Assembly (NCBI GenBank): GCA_045837725.1
Contig: JBEWZL010000116.1
Coordinates: 1-64,000, forward strand
Origin: Vermamoeba vermiformis
Taxonomy: Eukaryota; Tubulinea; Echinamoebida
Direction of reading: 5' to 3'
DNA: 64,000 nt
In this document: positions 57,828 through 64,000 of the stretch, piece after piece
Layout: each line of letters opens with the position of its first letter
Position numbering within the stretch: the stretch's first letter is position 1
Translations under genes and position numbers: made by a program
The notes under the pieces: generated by a model
Database searches by the model: none
The model's input: only the letters and a program-made list of their open reading frames with translations
Told to the model about the DNA's origin: nothing

Positions 57828-58467
57828 CCTGAAACCGCGTAAAGTAATAAATACGGCTGAATAACTATAGCCTGAGAACCAGCCACTGTTTTAGCAGCAA
57901 CAATGGGGGTTATTTTAAATGTTACCACTGTGTTTAGAACGCTTTCAACGAAATAAATTGTTAGAATTTCGGGTGTGATGGGAGTGTTTCTATTTTTGTA
58001 CTGGAAATCACGTGTCCGAATGCTAGATATAAATCATAAGGTTTCTACTGGAAGTCTAGACCAAGCCAAGGTTCGCATCGCGCCGATCCACTGCCGCGAA
58101 TGTTAGATTAGGATCTGGTTGGGGACCTTTTAATGATTAGTAATTGCAACGATGGAAAATATAATTATATCGATTAAAGTAGAATTAATTCATATTTTTT
58201 GATTATTTTTGAACGATAGTGCAATCCGGATTGCGGATTTTAAATTTAAAGCACCACTTTTTACTGTGACATTGCTCGTATAGAATTTTTCAAAGCTTGA
58301 ACATAATATTTTGTTATAGCTGAGGTAGCTAGCGTTTGGTTGGACTTTGATTGATTGAAGATATCTTTGGCTTTTTGGCGCGAGGAGTTTTTTGGCGTGT
58401 GGACCTTCAATGGTCAAGGCTAATTAAACCATTGTACATTTATTAACTAAGACAAGACAACTTCAAC
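57828..58467. promoter_or_regulatory. divergent promoter region
   Basis: Between the LRR receptor (-) and the CCCH protein (+). It contains the motif ATCCGGATTGCGGA near 58224-58237, identical to a copy in an intron near 32655. A short minus frame at 58190-58417 has no support. Confidence 0.45.
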
Positions 58468-61158
58468 ATGTCGCATATTTACCCCACGCTTTCAGATGAG
58501 CAGAAAGATCGTCTCAATAAAACGGTCAGAGAGCGCTTGCATCGTTACGAAATTATGCAAGATGTGACTCCTCTACTGGTTAGTATTATATTATGCATAT
58601 TTTGGCATGCATTATATAATGCATTATACAAGGCTATCGATTTCGTACAGCAATTTCTGGATGTCCAATCCAAAAATTTAGCTTTGAAATAATTTTAAAT
58701 ATTTTGAAATTACTTTAAATACACTTAAAATATGTATTATAATAATTTTGTAGCTACATTATAATTTTCAGATTTTAACGCTCGATTTTTCAGTTTTAAG
58801 ACATTGATCTTTTTAGCCTTCAATTTCCTGTAATTCCAACCTAATATTTTTATTTATAGAACTACATTATCTACCAATTGAGCCAACAAAAGTCTCAGAA
58901 TGAAGTCATCAAGGCCCTTTACGAGATGCTGCTTGACCGCACGGAACCATTTGTTGGCTGGTAAGCACTTCTGCAAAACTAAACTCTACTATAATAATTT
59001 TATATATAGGATACTTTAGTTTGTAAATCATAATAATATTTATTATTTGACCTAACCGAGATCCAATTTTTAGGCTTTGGAGGACAATCGAAGATATTTC
59101 TAAGATTAAAGGTAACATAAACTTATAATAATACAAAATAATATATAATGCATTTATTAAATTAATTAACATTACTCTAACGTTAGAACTGCCCAACTTT
59201 TATGTTGAACGATCCAAAGACGACGTAAGTACCCTGCTTGTAACTATTTATATACGATGCCCATACTAAATATGACATCTAGTCGGACGATAGACGACGA
59301 GAAAACAGCATTTCCCGCAGCAACAGACACAGAAACAGAAGCAGATCTGTCTCGCCGCATCGACGTGCCGCGCAAACTGACGAACGATTTGCACGCACTA
59401 ACAACAGATTGAGCTCGCGACTGGTCTCGCAAGCCATGAACGATGCTAATGGCAGCAGTCAGAGAGTGCGCAGCGTGTACATTGAACCGAGTAAGTACTT
59501 ACTATACTATAGTTTGGCGTACCAGAACTCTTTTTGCATCTATCAAGGCTCGCTTTTTACAATTTATTTGAACTTATTTTCTTGATTTTTTAATAATGCG
59601 GCGCTGGATAATACTCCACAACTGCGAATGAATTTTCGGTGTTTATTAAAATTAGAGAAGGCTTTCAAATTGTAAAATTATTAGAAAGAATGTTCTAATG
59701 AACTTTAAATTAATCAAAAATATTCCTCTTGAACTGCACGAGCAAAATTATTTTAACTCATTGTTAGTGCTCATGCAAATCGTATAAGGGCCTATCCAGC
59801 AGCTTATTTATGTAGTTTAATACGATAATTCTTCAAGATATTTTCGTCGCGATGCCAAAAACAGATCTGTCAAATACTGACGAATTCTTTTTTAGCCACG
59901 CCCGAGTCCCAGCCCATGCAACAAGAAGACGTTGCATTTACAGTGACATTGTCCACGGTCAAAGAAGAAGAAGAAAAGAAACGCAAACGCGTGGAACGAT
60001 TTGGGGCCGAGACAATTGACGCGTTAAAAACACCGTCGAAACGAAAACACTCGCAAGTCGATGATTATATGGAGGAGGTCGATGAATACGAAGAGCAACA
60101 TTACAAGCGGAATAAAAAGGGCGGGAAAAAGAGTCATTGGCAGCAGATCCCGACCAAACGGCCCATGAAGCGAGCTCGTGTTGAGCGATGCAAGTTTTGG
60201 CCTCGCTGTGCTAACCCTGAATGCACTTATCATCACCCGACTGAAGTCTGCAAGTAAGTTTTTCCGCCATTCCAAATTAGGCAAATTCCGAAAAGGCCAA
60301 GCCAAATCAAAAATTATCTCGTAATTCGTTTTTAAGCTTTTAATACCAATTCTTTTCAAGACGGTGTTAACGCAAGCGTCCTGTTTGCCAAATAAGGAAA
60401 AACATTCATTTTCTAACGACGTTTTATAGAAATTTCCCGGGCTGCCCATTCGGATCGAATTGTTTGTACGTGCATCCAGTGAGCCCTATTCTGTGCAAGT
60501 TTGGCGTGCGATGTTTGAACAGTTCGTGCACGTTCATTCATCCGCCACGTGTACTTAAGGCCTGCAAGAACGGCTATGCGTGCAACAACTTCAGCTGCCG
60601 ATACGTGCATCCTGTCGTAAGTGCCACTTACAACATATTATCCAAGTATTACTATATAGTAATCGCTATTCTATTTTAGGAAGGTTGCAAGTTCGGCATG
60701 AGCTGCACGAAGTCGAATTGTCCGTTCACTCACGCGACGGCCTGTCGTTACGGCAGTGACTGTCATTTGCCTGACTGTCACTTTGCACACTTTTCAAAAG
60801 ATAATTCGACCTCGTTGCAGTCCTCACAAGAAGTGCAAGTCAGCGTGGACGAAGACAAGGACGAAAAATCTGAGCACATGGAGGAACTACAGAACAACAC
60901 GGCGCAACCTGCCAATAACGAAAATAACAATAATAACACCGTGGCATCGCCTAATGATGACGTGAATATGCACAATGATGTTAATCTCGAAGAGCGAGAT
61001 ATGAAAATTGAAGGTGAGTAGGCAGATCTGACGCAAAATTTTTCACTTGTATTAACGTTAGTATAGATGTGTCTATTGCTAATCTATCGGCTTCACTGCC
61101 TAAGACGCCTCCTCATAAAGAAGAATCTGCTACTACTATTATCAAGATTGAAGATTAG
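58468..61158 (+). CDS. Nab2/ZC3H14-like CCCH poly(A)-binding protein
   Basis: Nuclear polyadenosine-binding protein that controls poly(A) tail length and mRNA export. The ATG at 58468 starts a helical N-terminal domain (MSHIYPTLSDEQKDRLNKTV, EMLLDRTEPFVGWLWRTIED) like the PWI-like fold of Nab2/ZC3H14. An Arg/Ser-rich stretch (SRSNRHRNRSRSVSPHRR) and a basic region follow. Then six tandem C-x5-C-x4/5-C-x3-H zinc fingers begin CKFWPRC, CKNFPGC, CKFGVRC, CKNGYAC, CKFGMSC and CRYGSDC. The C-terminus is acidic and Asn-rich and ends ATTIIKIED. About nine exons. Some relatives have five or seven fingers; six is within the family range. Confidence 0.92.
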
Positions 61159-61556
61159 GCCCAAAGTATCTAGATCACGAGATCCATCCCGTCCAGATCC
61201 GTTCAGCAGATTAGCGCAGGTTGGATTGTGAATAAACCGTGTCTTTAGCGGTGCGTATTTATATCGATATTCGAAGTAAGTCCTATAATTTGAATTTTTG
61301 GGACCCAACTGATTTTTTCATTACTGTCAAACGAAACGACGTTTCCCCAAACAAAACAAACGCCGTATTAACTTTCGCCTTTATTCAATTGATTCTTTAA
61401 CTCAATTTCGAAGTTTGAGGTATATAATTAGCAAGGTTCCAAATATAGAATTGTGATTTTGGACCTAATCTCGAGGTGAAACGCGTCAACACATCAAACT
61501 GATTTTTTGTGTTTTTAGCTGTTAAAATTTCGTAACTGCAGAATAAAGCAGCAAGC
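61159..61556. other. intergenic, promoter of the receptor gene
   Basis: AT-rich spacer between two plus-strand genes. A minus frame at 61397-61606 overlaps the next gene's signal peptide and looks like a shadow. Confidence 0.4.
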
Positions 61557-63651
61557 ATGAGCGTCATATATTCAAGACCTAACTCATGCGCTAGATCTGC
61601 AATCATATTTACTATTCTCAGCGTATTTATTTTTAGCGTGCGTTGCGATCTGAGATTCTTTGTTAATAGTCCAGAAGATGGCGTTAATACGCATAATATA
61701 TTAGGCGCCTGGTTTGGGCCCGAAAATTACGACGTTAGTGGCAGATTGATTTTTTTGGAGCCAGATCAAGATTGCGACAGCGTTAAACCGCATTCGATGT
61801 ACAACGATACCATTGATTATAGTACTATAGGAGACTTTATACTATATTGGGACATAGTTTGTAAGTTTTAGATCAATTCTCGGCAATTAAAATTACGACG
61901 AGTATAAATGAAAATCGCTCGTAAAATCATTGCCAAATACGTAAATATTGCTTTATAATACTGATTATGTATAGTATATATAACAATTAACGATTTTATT
62001 AAAGATCAATGTCCGTATCAACTGAAAGCGTCCACCGCAGAAAAGATCGGCGCCAAAGGTTTGATTGTAAACTTCAACGTAAGTAATTCCCTTTAGTTAT
62101 ATAAGATAGTATAGTATATTTACAAGCTTATTTTAACATATAGGACGTGATTCAGTTTATGCCCCCGATGCTGACGGTAAATCCGGACTTGGTGGTCTCG
62201 ATCCCAACGATTATAATTCCAGTCGAAGATCATTTGTATATGACTGCATATGCTAAACAATATGTTGAAATGGGAGAACAAATCACTGCTCAAATCGTTG
62301 CAGAAAATTGTAAGTTGTGAGATGGGATCGGATCAGCGAGCGGTTAACTAATGTGATTTTATTATGTGCGTAGCGAATATTATATACTTCTTTAATTTTT
62401 GCTACTATTTCTTTGGAACCGCAACGATTATTGAAGCCATTGCGTGTTGGATTTGCCTCATCATCGCGATCAGATTTGACAGACGAATGAACGAGCGAAT
62501 ATCATTCATTGTAGCCGCATTGCAAACTACAGGTACGTATAATATTAATATACTATAAGGCTATTCTTTTTTTTTTTGAAACGAAAGTTGAAGATCTAAT
62601 TCCATTTTTATTTTAGCGGGAGCCATTAACTATTGGGCCGATTATTGGCAATCTCGAAACTATTGGCCTAGAGAAGTTAATATAATTCTATGGGGCCTAA
62701 CGAATTACTTGGCTTTCGTAGAATTATATTGGTTTTTTTGGGTCTGGTACACAGTTCTTATTCGCGGCACTATTTATAGAAACAAGCGTCAGTATAGGAT
62801 AGGAAAGATGTTTGCCATCATAGGAATAGTATTACAAGGTCTAAACGATGTGGTAAGCGAACATAATCTATTTTTTCAAACTATTGGATCCGATCACTAA
62901 AAAAAGTAATTTTGTGTTTCAGGTCCGTTATTTATTACTATGCCTTGGTCCTTCAGTAGCCGATACTACCAATGTATGGCGAGCAACTCTGGTTCCGTTC
63001 TGCGTTATCATCTTGATTATGTTCGGTGGATTAGGTTACATTACGTTTAAGCTGCGAAGTCGTTTAATGGCCAGTATCAAAGACATGGGTACAACAGGCA
63101 ATAAGAGGACCACTGAATCGCTAAATAGAGTAAGTAAAGCGGTGCAGTCGAAATTTCCAAAAACAAAAAATCCAGCGAAACGCCATAAATCATAGAATTA
63201 TAATATTTATGACTTTATATTAATTTAGGTGACTAAAATTGGATTCCCTATGATCGCTATATTGTTAGCAATCTCATGGAGCTTGTTGTTATGGCTCATT
63301 AAGCCGGATGTGTTTGGCGTAGCATCATTAACAACGTTCATGTTGTGCTTTAGACTAGCATTTGTATATATACCTGTAGCACATGTATGGAGCATCTTAC
63401 ATCGATGGAGATCAGAGAAAATCAGCTCAAAGAGCTCCAAGACAAGATCTAATCGCCATTACATTTCCAAATCCAACAAGATCGGGACTCAAACTAGTGC
63501 CAATGACTCAGCTGGTAAAGAAAGTACTGATAATATTAGCGACAATGTAGAAGAGGTTTCTAAAGAAGAAAAGAACGAAGAGAGAGATGCCCAACTGATT
63601 AATAGTACGACAGCCTTAGTCAAAACAGAAATAACTGAAACGATAGATTAA
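61557..63651 (+). CDS. seven-helix receptor-like protein with extracellular PA-like domain
   Basis: Starts at 61557 with a signal peptide (SAIIFTILSVFIFSVRC). The ectodomain contains a protease-associated-like fold: ASTAEKIGAKGLIVNFNDVI followed by VSIPTIIIPVEDHLYMTAYA. The rest has about seven TM helices, among them FGTATIIEAIACWICLIIAI, LAFVELYWFFWVWYTVLI, ATLVPFCVIILIMFGGLGYI, GFPMIAILLAISWSLLLWLI and TFMLCFRLAFVYIPVAHVWS. The cytosolic tail is Ser/Lys/Glu-rich, a likely phosphorylation region. About eight exons with consistent phases. It may be a G-protein-coupled-like receptor; no class signature is recognised, so ligand and coupling are unknown. Confidence 0.82.
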
Positions 63652-63713
63652 AGCTTACTTGATAATGTACTAAGTAATATTATATTGTATTAGTACTTTT
63701 TTGCAATTTTGTA

Positions 63714-63719
63714 AATAAA
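63714..63719 (+). terminator. poly(A) signal AATAAA of the receptor gene
   Basis: AATAAA about 62 bases after the stop codon at 63651. Confidence 0.55.
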
Positions 63720-63818
63720 ATGTGTAGCCATACGGATACAGCCAGTTAAAGATCTTTAACTTGAGTATTTTATATTATTAACATTAAGCAGTTATATCAG
63801 AAATGCTAAAATATGGCA

Positions 63819-63975
63819 TTATTTGGCATCTTTCTTCTTAGGAGGCCATTCCGCGTCGATTCTGATACCAATGTACGTCGGGAAACGAGGAATGCCACCG
63901 TCTGTGAGCTCTTGGTACTTGTACGTGATAATACTGCCGATTGGAGGTGGCTTGGCTCGTTGAGCATCAGTAAAT
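63819..63975 (-). CDS. 3' exon of a probable DNA-ligase-like protein (partial)
   Basis: The last exon, entered through a clean acceptor (TTTTTTCAG) at 63976, with the rest beyond the window. It encodes PPIGSIITYKYQELTDGGIP, RFPTYIGIRIDAEWP and a Lys tail PKKKDAK. The arrangement G-S-I-(I/V)-T-Y-x-Y/F-Q-E-L-T-x-x-G-x-P-R-F-P resembles the C-terminal OB-fold of small ATP-dependent DNA ligases and related proteins. Call made from this short region only. Confidence 0.55.
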
Positions 63976-64000
63976 CTGAAAAAAGTAAGTCAATAATTAT

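Noticed and set aside
58190-58417. 75-codon minus frame in the divergent promoter
   Set aside because: No domain, no splice support and composition near background.
61397-61606. 69-codon minus frame at the receptor start
   Set aside because: Antisense to a well-supported signal peptide exon.

Overview
This is a gene-dense nuclear window from a unicellular, intron-rich eukaryote. Almost every gene is broken by short spliceosomal introns, mostly about 50-150 bases with GTAAGT-type donors. There are no operons, no bacterial ribosome binding sites and no CRISPR. Several features fit an amoebozoan: a CRIB-PAK kinase, an acid-sphingomyelinase-like secreted phosphodiesterase, a plant-type LRR receptor without a kinase, F-box/SPRY genes and poly-Asn tracts. 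That placement is an inference of modest confidence; no rRNA or marker phylogeny is available here.

Layout. 0.4-2.3 kb: unrecognised secreted protein (-). 3.0-5.9 kb: PAK-type kinase (-), divergent from a 12-exon IRP1/AcnA-type aconitase (7.1-11.5 kb, +). 11.8-21.5 kb: secretory-pathway block with a calcineurin-like phosphodiesterase, a large PcRGLX/YetA-like GPI-anchored protein, a possible 41-residue secreted peptide, a 101-residue unknown and another secreted unknown. 21.8-23.5 kb: GT8 glycosyltransferase. 23.6-25.8 kb: Ser/Thr/Pro-rich coiled-coil protein (-). 26.3-27.2 kb: 2H phosphoesterase. 27.8-31.5 kb: tandem pair of MECR-like reductases, the second with a damaged first exon. 31.9-35.2 kb: CDP-alcohol phosphotransferase (-). 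36.4-37.5 and 45.0-45.7 kb: two proteins with the same Cro/C1-like helix-turn-helix. 38.0-43.7 kb: DTW-domain protein, a small unknown, and an Acinus homologue. 43.7-45.0 kb: almost no coding, but foldable segments that could be a non-coding RNA. 46.1-55.8 kb: lineage-specific-looking cluster of two F-box/SPRY genes, one truncated copy and one LRR protein with a C-terminal F-box-like motif, all (-). 55.9-57.8 kb: LRR receptor (-). 58.5-61.2 kb: Nab2/ZC3H14-type CCCH protein. 61.6-63.7 kb: seven-helix receptor with an extracellular PA-like domain. 63.8 kb: 3' end of a probable DNA-ligase-like gene (-).

How the genes relate. Nuclear RNA processing is represented by Acinus (ASAP complex), the Nab2-like poly(A)-binding protein, the DTW tRNA-modification enzyme and perhaps the 2H phosphoesterase. 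Surface and secretion functions form a second theme. The most unusual material is the F-box/SPRY cluster, the HTH pair, the reductase pair with patchy near-identity, the foldable region at 44.3-44.7 kb, and recurring non-coding motifs (GATC dimers, ATTGCGGAT, TTTGACAC). Several reading-frame breaks fall in homopolymer runs and look more like one-base assembly errors than biology.
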